Below, piece after piece: positions 17,241 through 25,253 of a stretch of DNA of 64,000 nucleotides (positions within the stretch are counted from its first letter, which is position 1; each line of letters starts with the position of its first letter). A program made the translations under genes and the position numbers. The stretch comes from Bacteroidota bacterium (GTDB lineage: Bacteria > Bacteroidota > Ignavibacteria > UBA10030 > UBA8401), in the NCBI GenBank assembly GCA_021796215.1, contig JAJYOK010000002.1, forward strand, positions 1 through 64,000. The letters are read 5' to 3'. Below the pieces are notes generated by a model. That model was given only the letters and a program-made list of their open reading frames with translations. It made no database searches and was not told where the DNA came from.

Positions 17241-19391
17241 TCATTTCTCAACAACCATCTTCTTCACATCAGTGAAGTTTCCTGCTTGCAGGCGGTAAAA
17301 ATAGACGCCGCTCGGCAGAGATTGGGCATTAAAATTCATTTCGTATGTTCCCGGAGATTTTCGTTCATTCACCAACACGGCAATCTCACGCCCGAGAACA
17401 TCAAACACTTTTAATGACACAAATCCTGCATCGGCAATCGTATATCTTAAATGCGTTGTCGGATTAAACGGATTCGGAAACGCATCATTCAGATTGTAGG
17501 TGAAATGATTGCCGCTCTGAGTGTGAACACTCGTCACTGTAAGATCAATATTCTTCACTGCGCTGTTGCCAGAGGTATCCGTCGCTCCAATTCCAATCGT
17601 TCCGTTAAATCCGTTGTGAAGATTTAAATGAGCGCGCCATGAAAGCGAGCCGTTTGCTTCAGGAATAATTCTAGTGACGGAATTTTCGGATGCCTTCACA
17701 TAAACCAGCGGCGCATTTTGCCACAGTGGTTCGTCCGTCTGTACCGTCAAAACTCCTCCGACTTCAATAGAATCAATACTCGCCGTAATTGTCGGCGGAG
17801 TGTTATCGGTGCTGCCGCGCCATTCTTTCATTGCCTGTGTCGCTGTCACATATTCAAATTTCACTTCAGGGAAACTTTGAGAAGCGAGCTGAATCAATGA
17901 ATCTTCTGTAGCAATCTGCTGTGGAAAATCATCTTCGGCAAGATGAGACCAGAGTGTTACAACTTGATCTTTCCCTGCAAACGCTTTGCTAAAAACTGTA
18001 CTAAGCTGGCTTGCGGTCATACTCTTCATATACATACATCGCGATTCCCAGCCTTTCAGATTTCCGCTTGACTGATAATCGTCGGCGCTGGGATGATACG
18101 GAATAAATTCCAGCGTGGCGTGTGACCAATCATAAATATTGTCGAGTGGTTCAACCGTATCGTCGTGAACGCCAGGAGATGCATCCTCAAAACGATACGG
18201 AATCAAACTGTCAATAAGCGTTTCCCATTCATTGTCCATATAATGCCAGCCGCTCCGAAATGCTGTCGGCATTCTTCCACCTTCGATAATAATGTGGCCT
18301 ATCGTTTCGATGAAATCATTTCTGTATTCATCAAGGCGCCTGGATTGATTCCAATAAAAGACACCATTGGAATCGGGGTCGCTCCAAATCCAGTCATGAT
18401 AGTGAAATGCAATTTCATCTCCGACCTGTTGAATTGAATCGCCGCGAAATTTTGTCATTGCTTCGAGGTTTGAAATCCATGGATGCACCGTTTGAGGATT
18501 TATGTTGGGTGCCGTCATGCTTCCGTCCATCATATACCATGTCACCACAAGCGTGTGCCCGTAGCTGTCCCGCATCGGTTCGCGGTATGTTGTATTGATA
18601 ACCTTCGCGGCATTTCTGCTCGGATCGGAAAAAAGTCCGAACTGAAGATAAACATAACGCGTGTTCACATTTAAGCCTTCCCACGTATCGGTATCCGAGC
18701 TGAAGAGAAAATAGATTTTTCCCGGCGGAAGCAGAACTGCGTTAGTTGTCATGGAAATATCGTCAACATAAAATGTGCTCGTGTGGGCAATATATTTGTT
18801 ACCGATCTGAATAATAGATGGAACATCAATCAACGATTGAGCTGCTGTTCCCTTGTTTACATTGTTAATGAATAGCGTGGTGTTTCCATTGCCGTCATAC
18901 TGAATTGTAAACTTCAGCCACGTTTTTGTCGTGTAACCGGAAGGGACAGAAATGTCAACGGTTGACCAAACACTTCTCGATTTCAGCACCGACAACTGAA
19001 CAGTTCCATTTGGCAAAAGAAACAACGCCATCACCGTTGCGTCTCCTCTGAGAAGGCACGGAATCGCTTCGTCGTGCAAAGTATCAACGTAGACATATTC
19101 AGTCAATTCAAACGACATAGTGGAACTGTAAATCCGCGTATTATTTTCAATTGCGGAAAGCTGATTGTTCGTAGAGATCTTGCAAGCATACGGCGCAGAA
19201 TACGATTGAGATGAATCCGATGTAATTAAGCTGGCATCGGAGAAAAATTGCCACGGCGGATTTTTTGATAAATCTCCGTCATCAAACGTTTCATGGAATA
19301 GCTGCGTTTGTCCAAATGATGTCATGTACAACGAAGCCACCAAAAAAAGAAAAAGCGGAAAATAAAACCGGCGGGACTTTCTCATAAACAT
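17241..19391 (-). CDS. Secreted multidomain protein with polysaccharide-deacetylase-like domain and T9SS sorting domain
   Basis: This 716-residue protein has a signal peptide (residues 4-27). A jelly-roll, concanavalin-like domain follows (about 30-225; LFHETFDDGDLSKNPPWQFF, WLKFTIQYDGNGNTTLFINN). A NodB-like domain spans about 230-540 (VTWYMMDGSMTAP, EIAFHYHDWIW, MPTAFRSGWHYMDNEWE). After an Ig-like linker comes a C-terminal T9SS type A domain (FPNPFNPTTHLRYTI, LKVFDVLGREIAVLV, GVYFYRLQAGNF). It would be exported by Sec, passed through the outer membrane by T9SS and released or anchored. The start at 19391 has AGGAAGGA five bases upstream. Whether the NodB part is catalytic is uncertain, although D, H and W residues of the metal site are present. 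Confidence 0.85.
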   Translation of the reverse strand: MFMRKSRRFYFPLFLFLVASLYMTSFGQTQLFHETFDDGDLSKNPPWQFFSDASLITSDSSQSYSAPYACKISTNNQLSAIENNTRIYSSTMSFELTEYVYVDTLHDEAIPCLLRGDATVMALFLLPNGTVQLSVLKSRSVWSTVDISVPSGYTTKTWLKFTIQYDGNGNTTLFINNVNKGTAAQSLIDVPSIIQIGNKYIAHTSTFYVDDISMTTNAVLLPPGKIYFLFSSDTDTWEGLNVNTRYVYLQFGLFSDPSRNAAKVINTTYREPMRDSYGHTLVVTWYMMDGSMTAPNINPQTVHPWISNLEAMTKFRGDSIQQVGDEIAFHYHDWIWSDPDSNGVFYWNQSRRLDEYRNDFIETIGHIIIEGGRMPTAFRSGWHYMDNEWETLIDSLIPYRFEDASPGVHDDTVEPLDNIYDWSHATLEFIPYHPSADDYQSSGNLKGWESRCMYMKSMTASQLSTVFSKAFAGKDQVVTLWSHLAEDDFPQQIATEDSLIQLASQSFPEVKFEYVTATQAMKEWRGSTDNTPPTITASIDSIEVGGVLTVQTDEPLWQNAPLVYVKASENSVTRIIPEANGSLSWRAHLNLHNGFNGTIGIGATDTSGNSAVKNIDLTVTSVHTQSGNHFTYNLNDAFPNPFNPTTHLRYTIADAGFVSLKVFDVLGREIAVLVNERKSPGTYEMNFNAQSLPSGVYFYRLQAGNFTDVKKMVVEK

Positions 19392-19588
19392 AAAATCCTT
19401 CCTGAGAGGAATATTTCCAGATTTATAAAACTCCCCATTTGATTATTTGCGTGCTGCATATAATACAAAAATCACTTCTCTTTGACAAGGGTTTTTCATT
19501 CTGCCGGCAAAAATTAATTTTGTTTTTAACCCCGTTTTTGTACATTGCGTTAAAGACAGATGTTCTACAACCATGAAGGAAGGGCGTA

Positions 19589-19846
19589 ATGAGTAAAAAA
19601 CGCTCTCGGGAGAGAGAGAGACTCGCAAATAAGGACGTAGTGTTCTGTACGGAATGCGGTATTTCACTGATAAATTTTTGCGTTTCAGACGGCGTCAATG
19701 ATGTAAACGCCATAAAACAAACGCTTGCTCAATGCAAGCTAAGCGGCAAATTTACCGGTAAGTTCTGTGCAAAACTTTTTATTTCTGACGATGATATGCT
19801 TGATAAAATGTGGGAAGAGCTTCAACCGCCAACTGATGACGAGTAG
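19589..19846 (+). CDS. Small orphan protein, unknown function
   Basis: This 85-residue protein begins with a strongly basic stretch (SKKRSRERERLANK), then has FCTECGISLINFC with cysteines at C-x2-C-x8-C, a further two cysteines in the middle, and an acidic end (EELQPPTDDE). The ribosome site GGAAGGG is 6 bases upstream of the ATG, which argues for a real gene. The cysteines could bind zinc but do not form a standard ribbon. It is divergent from the T9SS substrate, with 197 bases between. I recognise no family. Confidence 0.6.
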   Translation: MSKKRSRERERLANKDVVFCTECGISLINFCVSDGVNDVNAIKQTLAQCKLSGKFTGKFCAKLFISDDDMLDKMWEELQPPTDDE

Positions 19847-19935
19847 CAACTACAAGGAAAACCTCCCTCATTTTGTTTTTTTTCTGGAAGTACAGCAAAC
19901 ACACCCGGATTGTTCAAAGAGCAAAATGGACGCGC

Positions 19936-19958
19936 ATTAATCAAACGCGCGTTAGTAA
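19936..19958. promoter_or_regulatory. Palindrome between two small genes, possible operator
   Basis: AACGCGCGTT (19944-19953) is a perfect 10-base palindrome, extended loosely by ATTA on the left and TAAT on the right. It lies in the 243-base gap between the two small orphan genes, 130 bases upstream of the second. A protein-binding site is possible; nothing else supports it. Confidence 0.25.
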
Positions 19959-20089
19959 TCGCAAGTCCATGTTGACAAGCGGGAACCCCCAGTTTACTTC
20001 ATAGATAATATTTTTGAATGCTGGTTTGCAAATGTTCGTAAAATACATTATTTTCTTACGCACTCAAGAATACTTATTCCTCGCCCTAC

Positions 20090-20356
20090 ATGGCAAAACA
20101 TCACGATCAGAAAAAGCTGTCGAAAGAGTTCGAACAAGCAGTCAATATCCTGCGCATGACCGAATACGACTCTTTCCTTAGCGGCATTCAAATCATGTTG
20201 AAGCATGACAAACAATTCCTTATTTATCATGGCGGAAGTGTGAGCTTGAAAATAATGCACATCCTGCACGAAAATGGACTTAATTGGGAAATGAAAACGC
20301 TGGAGGAAAATCTTGAGCAGCTTCTACTTGCATCGTTTACAATCCCAAGGGATTGA
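20090..20356 (+). CDS. Small soluble protein, unknown function
   Basis: This 88-residue protein is mostly helical in appearance (LSKEFEQAVNILRMTEYDSF, then IMHILHENGLNWEMKTLEEN). It has no cysteine, signal or membrane segment. No Shine-Dalgarno sequence precedes the ATG, which is common in Bacteroidota. A strong bidirectional terminator starts 21 bases after the stop, which supports it being a transcribed unit. I recognise no family. Confidence 0.6.
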   Translation: MAKHHDQKKLSKEFEQAVNILRMTEYDSFLSGIQIMLKHDKQFLIYHGGSVSLKIMHILHENGLNWEMKTLEENLEQLLLASFTIPRD

Positions 20357-20376
20357 GAAGGTTTGACATTTCATCA

Positions 20377-20412
20377 GAAACAAAAAAGGCTCGAAAGAGC
20401 CTTTTTTGTTTC
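20377..20412. terminator. Bidirectional intrinsic terminator
   Basis: The arms GAAACAAAAAAGGCTC and GAGCCTTTTTTGTTTC are perfectly complementary, with a GAAA loop. The stem has T runs on either side, so it can end transcription of the 88-residue protein gene from the left and of the tRNA from the right. Confidence 0.9.
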
Positions 20413-20415
20413 TTG

Positions 20416-20505
20416 CGGAGAGGGAGAGATTTGAACTCTCGGTAGCGCTTTACGCACTACGGCGGTTTAGCAAACCGCTGGTTTAAGCCGCTCACCCACC
20501 TCTCC
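20416..20505 (-). tRNA. tRNA-Ser (GCT)
   Basis: The minus strand folds as a class II tRNA of 90 bases. The acceptor stem is GGAGAGG / CCTCTCC with discriminator G, and the anticodon stem-loop is GCGGT-TTGCTAA-ACCGC with anticodon GCT. A long variable arm (GTAG...CTAC) is typical of serine, and the T arm is GAGAG-TTCAAAT-CTCTC. CCA is not encoded. It reads AGC/AGU codons. Confidence 0.95.
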
Positions 20506-20537
20506 ATGCTGGGCGCACTTAAATTTGTTGCACCAGC

Positions 20538-20566
20538 AATATATAAAACTTTCTTTCTGAAGGCAA
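20538..20566 (-). promoter_or_regulatory. Promoter of tRNA-Ser
   Basis: On the minus strand TTGCCT (20561-20566), a 17-base spacer and TATATT (20538-20543) lie 32 bases ahead of the tRNA 5' end. The distance leaves room for a short 5' leader. Confidence 0.5.
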
Positions 20567-20826
20567 GATTTTTTCTTCCTACTGCAACTCTCACCAATAT
20601 TCTCTCTCAACGGTTGAATTCTTTAACACGATGCGATGCAAAACTATACACTATCAATCTCCCTACACCGCATAGATTTACAGCAAATCAGCTTCAATGC
20701 TTCATTTTTATTAGTTGAACTTTACAACACCGATGTCTCCTCTACTTACTTAACCGCAACCACAATCCTAAGCGGTTGCAATGCAATGAATTAGCGTTGC
20801 ATTTTTTCATCCGGAAAAAAGAAAGC
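20567..20826. other. Intergenic region upstream of the redox operon, with overlapping inverted repeats
   Basis: No coding frame of quality is present between the tRNA promoter and the sigma54-like site. The right third (20752-20808) is structured. AACCGCAACC (20752-20761) is mirrored by GCGGTTGC (20772-20779). AATGCAA (20780-20786) is mirrored by TTGCATT (20797-20803), which is followed by T4. The first pair, about 50-75 bases upstream of the -24 box, is where an enhancer-binding activator could sit. The second looks like an intrinsic terminator or a further binding site. Confidence 0.4.
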
Positions 20827-20841
20827 TGGCACGATTCTTTA
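20827..20841 (+). promoter_or_regulatory. Candidate sigma54 (-24/-12) promoter, weak -12
   Basis: TGGCACG (20827-20833) is an exact -24 element. The -12 position, ten bases after GG, reads TTTA instead of TTGC. Transcription would begin about 20850, some 30 bases ahead of the ATG at 20880. An NtrC-type activator is encoded 6 kb downstream in the same direction. Confidence 0.4.
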
Positions 20842-20879
20842 AACAAAATGAGGCATACAAGATGAGAAAGGAGAATTGT

Positions 20880-21581
20880 ATGGTGTTCATCCTATGTATC
20901 ATCACCGCGATAGTGATTCTTACAATAGAAATTTTGCTGAAGCGGGATCGAAAACAAGTTCCCGCAAAAAATTTACCTCTTCAATTCAACACTGTTTCTG
21001 ACATTGTTCTTCAACGATTTTTCCATCCCGGACACATGTGGGCACTCGAACAAAAAGCGGAAGTCGTTGCAATCGGCGCGGATGACTTTGCACAGAAATT
21101 TATCGGAACAATCGAGAACGTTCAACTTCCAAAAGCAGGCTCAGCAATCCGACAGGGTGAAGAACTTGTGACGTACCAACATAAAGATAAAATTCTCAAA
21201 CAGGTAGCACCAATTTCAGGTGTCGTCATTGCAGTGAATAAAAAACTCAATCGCTCCCCGTCTCTGATTAACGATTCCCCACTCGAAAAAGGATGGATTG
21301 CAAAAATCTCTCCCACGGACTTTACCCGTGAAAAAAGAAATTTATTGAAGGGAAGCACAGCCGAGCGATGGCAAGATGCAATACGCGCTGAACTCATACA
21401 TTTTTTTGCGCCGCAACATTATGCCTTACAGGACGGTGGAAACATCATCAGTAATTTCAGCGATAATGTCAGCGATGAAGAGTGGCTTCGCTTGCAAAGC
21501 GAATTTTTTCCCTCAGTTTATTCAGTCGCACAAAAACAATCAACTAAGCAATCTTTACAGGCAACATCGCTATCAACCTAA
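20880..21581 (+). CDS. Membrane-anchored GcvH-like protein 1, no lipoyl lysine
   Basis: This 233-residue protein begins with one hydrophobic helix (residues 2-20, VFILCIITAIVILTIEILL). A glycine-cleavage H-protein fold follows at about 50-150: HMWALEQKAEVVAIGADDFAQ, QLPKAGSAIRQGEEL, VAPISGVVIAVNKKL, then SPLEKGWIAKISP. Aligned without gaps to E. coli GcvH, the lipoylated lysine is an aspartate here. The start at 20880 has AAAGGAG 6 bases upstream; an ATG at 20862 precedes that ribosome site. It is the first of three GcvH-like genes around a HybA/HybB-like pair. The single helix leaves open which side of the membrane the domain faces. Its role is unknown. Confidence 0.8.
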   Translation: MVFILCIITAIVILTIEILLKRDRKQVPAKNLPLQFNTVSDIVLQRFFHPGHMWALEQKAEVVAIGADDFAQKFIGTIENVQLPKAGSAIRQGEELVTYQHKDKILKQVAPISGVVIAVNKKLNRSPSLINDSPLEKGWIAKISPTDFTREKRNLLKGSTAERWQDAIRAELIHFFAPQHYALQDGGNIISNFSDNVSDEEWLRLQSEFFPSVYSVAQKQSTKQSLQATSLST

Positions 21582-21597
21582 TATAGGAGACATCACA

Positions 21598-22278
21598 ATG
21601 GTCGCTTTATTTGTCATTGGAACTATTATTACATGCGTTCTTATCGAATACGTTCGCGGGCGGACTAAACAGAATGCGCTTGCGTTACAATCTACGCACA
21701 CACGGAACGGCCAACACGATCGTTTTCTTCTGCCGCGCGGATATTTTCTCAGTAAATATCACGCATGGGCAGAGCTTCTTTTTTCCGGAAATGTTCGAAT
21801 CGGAGCAGATGATTTTGCTCAGAAAGTTGTCGGAACAATTGATGCCGTCGAAGTTGTACCTCAAGGCTCTGAAATCAAAAAAGGCGAGCCGCTTTTTCAA
21901 ATTAGACAAGGCAATCGAACGTTAAGCTTTCCTTCACCATTTTCCGGGAAGGTTTCGCAGATTAACTCGCAGCTGCTCGATTCTCCATCGTTGCTGAAAG
22001 AAGCACCATACTTTGATGGATGGATTGCGGTGATTGAACCGACAAATTTTTCCCCGGAACTAAAACTTCTCACTATTGCAGACGAAGCAGCGCAATGGCT
22101 CAGAGCAGAAATCAGCCGTTTCCGAAATTTCCTGAACAGTGAACGAACAGTCAACACAATTGTTCCTGCAGGAGCGACGCTTCTTGACGGCGGAATACCG
22201 ATGAACGGCGTGCTTCAAACAACAAACGATAAAACATGGAAAGAATTTGAACAAATGTTCATCCACAACTCCAATTGA
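21598..22278 (+). CDS. Membrane-anchored GcvH-like protein 2, no lipoyl lysine
   Basis: This 226-residue paralogue of the preceding gene has the same layout: helix (residues 2-18, VALFVIGTIITCVLIEY), then a GcvH-like domain from about 50 (HAWAELLFSGNVRIGADDFAQ, VVPQGSEIKKGEPLF, PSPFSGKVSQINSQ, APYFDGWIAVIEP). The lipoyl-lysine position is an asparagine. The ATG at 21598 has AGGAG 7 bases upstream and begins 17 bases after the previous stop; the frame is open further left but overlaps gene 1. The two genes share about 100 residues of clear similarity, so they arose by duplication and presumably work together. Confidence 0.8.
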   Translation: MVALFVIGTIITCVLIEYVRGRTKQNALALQSTHTRNGQHDRFLLPRGYFLSKYHAWAELLFSGNVRIGADDFAQKVVGTIDAVEVVPQGSEIKKGEPLFQIRQGNRTLSFPSPFSGKVSQINSQLLDSPSLLKEAPYFDGWIAVIEPTNFSPELKLLTIADEAAQWLRAEISRFRNFLNSERTVNTIVPAGATLLDGGIPMNGVLQTTNDKTWKEFEQMFIHNSN

Positions 22279-22338
22279 TCGCTGTAGCAAAGTGAGCGGA
22301 GTATTTACTGATCTTGAACTTTCACCGGAGATTTAATT

Positions 22339-23130
22339 ATGCAACATTATGGCATTCTTATTGACACAACTCTCTGCATCGGCTGCTACGCATGTGAAGA
22401 AGCTTGCGCTGATCGTTGGGGATTTCCCAAAACCGATGTTCACGAACTTTCATCAACAAAAAATACAACAGTGCTGACAGTCAACGACGCGTACGTTCCG
22501 CGGATGTGTATGCACTGTGACGTACCAACCTGTGCATCCGTCTGCCCGGTCGGAGCGCTGGAAAAAACTGACGAGGGACCTGTCACGTACGACGTCAGTA
22601 AATGCATCGGCTGCCGTTACTGCATGCAGGCATGTCCTTTTGATGTTCCCAAATACCAATGGAACAGCGCAAACCCAAAAGTCTCGAAATGTGACATGTG
22701 CCATGATAGAATTGTGGCAGGCAAAAAACCGGCATGCGTCGAAGCATGCCCGGCGGAAGCGCGCGTATTCGGAACATTGGAAGAGCTAAAGCAAATTGCC
22801 GAAAAACGTTTCGCAGAAAATCCGGCGAATTATTTTCCACAAATTTACGGCATCAAAGAAGCTGGCGGAACATCAATCCTCTACCTCGCATCAAAACCAT
22901 TTGCTGAGATTGGATTGAAGGGTAATCTGCCGGATCACCCTCTTCCCTCGCTCACATGGGCTGTGATGTCGAAGATTCCGAACTACGTTTTCTGGGGCGG
23001 CACATTGTTAGGCGGCATTTACTGGATAACGAATCGCAGAAAAGAAGTGCGTGATCTCGAAGCAAAACTTGAACAAATGGAAAACACCAATCCAAGTCGT
23101 CGAATTTCAAATCATGAACAAGAAAATTGA
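22339..23130 (+). CDS. HybA/PsrB/DmsB-like protein with four 4Fe-4S clusters
   Basis: This 263-residue ferredoxin-like subunit has four cysteine sets: CIGCYACEEAC (13-23), CMHCDVPTCASVCP, CIGCRYCMQACP and CDMCHDRIVAGKKPACVEACP. This is the fold of electron-transfer subunits of hydrogenase-2 (HybA) and polysulfide or DMSO reductases. A hydrophobic helix near residue 215-230 (YVFWGGTLLGGIYWI) resembles the HybA tail anchor. No Tat signal is present, so the clusters would lie on the cytoplasmic side unless exported with a partner. The next gene encodes the matching quinone-interacting membrane subunit. No catalytic hydrogenase or molybdopterin subunit is adjacent. Confidence 0.9.
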   Translation: MQHYGILIDTTLCIGCYACEEACADRWGFPKTDVHELSSTKNTTVLTVNDAYVPRMCMHCDVPTCASVCPVGALEKTDEGPVTYDVSKCIGCRYCMQACPFDVPKYQWNSANPKVSKCDMCHDRIVAGKKPACVEACPAEARVFGTLEELKQIAEKRFAENPANYFPQIYGIKEAGGTSILYLASKPFAEIGLKGNLPDHPLPSLTWAVMSKIPNYVFWGGTLLGGIYWITNRRKEVRDLEAKLEQMENTNPSRRISNHEQEN

Positions 23131-23140
23131 GGAAACTACT

Positions 23141-24358
23141 ATGACATCATTGTTGAAAACCCCCTTGGGAAAAATTCATCGAATGACATTTTGGACCGCC
23201 GTCTTTTGGATTATTATGGCACTGGGTTTGACTGCAACGGTTATTCGCTTTACACAAGGACTCGGTGCAGCGACTAATCTCAGCGACAAATTTCCGTGGG
23301 GCTTTTGGATCGGCTTTGATGTGCTGTGCGGTGTCGGTCTCGCTGCCGGTGGATTTGTTGTTGCTGCGGCAGTGTACATTTTTCACCTCGATTACTATAA
23401 ACCAATTCTACGACCCGCAGTACTGACGGCTTTTCTCGGTTATGTTTTAGTTGTTGTTGCATTACTGTTCGACCTTGGACGTCCGTGGCAAATTTGGCAT
23501 CCGTTGATCATGTGGAATCCACACTCGGTCATGTTTGAAGTCGCATGGTGTGTCATGTTTTACACGACTGTGCTCGCACTTGAATTCAGCCCTATCGTGT
23601 TTGAGCGGTTTAAGCTGGAAAAGCCGCAAAAAATTCTTCATGCAATCATCGTTCCGCTGGTTATTTTAGGAGTTATCCTTTCTTCACTTCATCAATCATC
23701 TTTAGGGTCACTGTATTTGATAGTACCGGAAAAAGTTTATCCTTTATGGTATTCATCAAATCTCCCCTATCTCTTTTTCTTAACGGCTATCGCCGTCGGC
23801 CCTGCGATGGTAACAATTGAATCGTTCCTGAGTTCGCGTACATTCAGGCGCGAAATTGAGCTGCCGATTCTTTCGAAGTTAGGAAAAGTGACTGCCGTCG
23901 CTCTATCCGTTTATCTCGTATTGAAAATAGAAGATGTCGTCAACGATCACCTTTGGTCGTACGTTTTCACTTTCAATCTTGAAGGATTGTTGTATTGGGC
24001 AGAAATTATTTTAGGTGCTGTTGTGCCAATCATCCTGCTCTCTTACAAAAAAACAAATAGGAGCAAAAAAGGACTTTTCTATTCCGCTTTATTTGTTGTG
24101 CTCGGTTTCATTTTGAATCGTATGAATCTCAGTGTTACCTCCATCGAACACTATACCGGTGCACATTATTTTCCAAGCTGGATGGAAATTTCAATTACGC
24201 TAATGATTGTGGCTCTTGGATTTGCCGGATTTAGATTAGCAGTAAAATATCTTCCGGTGTTTCCAAAAGAAAAAGAAGCAAACGAGCCGTTAAGCAAAAC
24301 ATTCGATGTGGTTGAATTTATCGGCGACAAACACGAGCACACTACCGTGCTAAATTAG
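23141..24358 (+). CDS. HybB/NrfD-like integral membrane quinone-interacting subunit
   Basis: This 405-residue polytopic protein has about ten hydrophobic helices. It matches HybB, the quinone-interacting membrane subunit of hydrogenase-2 and a member of the NrfD/PsrC superfamily: FTQGLGAATNLSDKFPWGFW, GFDVLCGVGLAAGGFVVAAA, ALLFDLGRPWQIWHPLIMWN and SLHQSSLGSLYLIVPEK. It should move electrons between the quinone pool and the 4Fe-4S partner. The ATG at 23141 follows GAGGAA by 7 bases and the previous stop by 10, so the pair is tightly coupled. The frame is open further upstream, overlapping the ferredoxin gene, but the family starts close to the chosen ATG. Confidence 0.9.
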   Translation: MTSLLKTPLGKIHRMTFWTAVFWIIMALGLTATVIRFTQGLGAATNLSDKFPWGFWIGFDVLCGVGLAAGGFVVAAAVYIFHLDYYKPILRPAVLTAFLGYVLVVVALLFDLGRPWQIWHPLIMWNPHSVMFEVAWCVMFYTTVLALEFSPIVFERFKLEKPQKILHAIIVPLVILGVILSSLHQSSLGSLYLIVPEKVYPLWYSSNLPYLFFLTAIAVGPAMVTIESFLSSRTFRREIELPILSKLGKVTAVALSVYLVLKIEDVVNDHLWSYVFTFNLEGLLYWAEIILGAVVPIILLSYKKTNRSKKGLFYSALFVVLGFILNRMNLSVTSIEHYTGAHYFPSWMEISITLMIVALGFAGFRLAVKYLPVFPKEKEANEPLSKTFDVVEFIGDKHEHTTVLN

Positions 24359-24395
24359 GCGAAGTTTTTACAACACTTATGGAATCGAGGGCGTC

Positions 24396-25253
24396 ATGGC
24401 GCCAACAACAAAACATCACGTCATACCGGAAGGTGAATTACATTGCATTTGGATGGAAGCGGGCTTAGCAGATTATAAGCTGTGCGATAAAGACTATTTG
24501 TGTGAAGAATGCGCTTTCGATTCTGATATGAGGAAATTAAAATCGGAAATGGACTTTCCGGCCGCTTCCGAAGAAAAAACTGTTGCGAAAAAAAACCGCC
24601 GCGTGTACGCTGACATTCTTCAAACTAAGGCAGACTTGTCTGCCGGTAACCAAGCTGCAAACGATTATTTTTTACACTTGTGCGATGAAGAAACACGCAC
24701 AATTCTCAAACAGCCTATACCAGGTGATAGAACATATTTTCGCAATCACACATGGCTGAAATTTGAAACGCCATCTGTAATCACAATGGGCATTGACCAC
24801 GTCGGTGCCCATTTCTTACAACAAATGGTGAGCGTTGTCCTGCCCGAAACGCCGACACAAATAGAGCGAAACAGTCCGTTTGTTTGGATTGTCTTCCGGG
24901 AAGGCACAATTGGCCTTCGCTCCGGCGTTCAAGGAACAGTAATGGAAACAAATGGAGAACTGCTCGATCGTCCAATGCAGTTGACAAATGACCCTTACAA
25001 TGCTGGTTGGATTCTTAAAATTTCGGTTTCAGCAAGCGACAAGCAGATAGGATACACACACAATAAAAATTTATCCGTCCTTAGAACAGAACTTGCCGGA
25101 ATAAAATCAAATTTCTTGGTAAGTTTTCAGCATGAACAGGCGCACGCAAGAACAGAATACGATGGCGGCAAACCGCTGAGAGCAATTCACGAAATCATAG
25201 GTGAGAAAAAATATTTTGAAATCGCCAACAACTTCCTTTCGCGTAATACCTGA
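24396..25253 (+). CDS. Soluble GcvH-like protein 3 with N-terminal cysteine motif, no lipoyl lysine
   Basis: This 285-residue protein opens with a compact cysteine motif, CIWMEAGLADYKLCDKDYLC followed by EEC and AFDSDM (about 17-46). The pattern C-x13-C-x5-C-x2-C suggests a metal or cluster site. Residues about 118-215 are GcvH-like (HTWLKFETPSVITMGIDHVG, NDPYNAGWILKISVS), but the lipoyl position is glutamate. No membrane segment is seen. A hairpin repeat-like segment (24629-24644) encodes part of the linker (TKADLSAGNQ). It follows the HybB-like gene by 37 bases. Unlike the other two, it is probably cytoplasmic and could contact the iron-sulfur subunit. That is inference. Confidence 0.75.
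   Translation: MAPTTKHHVIPEGELHCIWMEAGLADYKLCDKDYLCEECAFDSDMRKLKSEMDFPAASEEKTVAKKNRRVYADILQTKADLSAGNQAANDYFLHLCDEETRTILKQPIPGDRTYFRNHTWLKFETPSVITMGIDHVGAHFLQQMVSVVLPETPTQIERNSPFVWIVFREGTIGLRSGVQGTVMETNGELLDRPMQLTNDPYNAGWILKISVSASDKQIGYTHNKNLSVLRTELAGIKSNFLVSFQHEQAHARTEYDGGKPLRAIHEIIGEKKYFEIANNFLSRNT
24629..24644. repeat. Perfect hairpin inside the third GcvH-like gene
   Basis: GGCAGAC-TT-GTCTGCC is a perfect 7+7 hairpin preceded by CTAA, reading in frame as KADLSAG. The CTAAGGCAGA lead is the same, in the same reading frame, as the repeat inside tsaB (60397-60423), so it may be a diverged member of that family. Confidence 0.4.

Noticed and set aside
16238-19953. 15-base identity TAATCAAACGCGCGT at about 16238 and 19938
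   Set aside because: One copy is inside the YdjC-type coding sequence with no shared flanks. A match of this length is expected about once or twice by chance in a window of this size.
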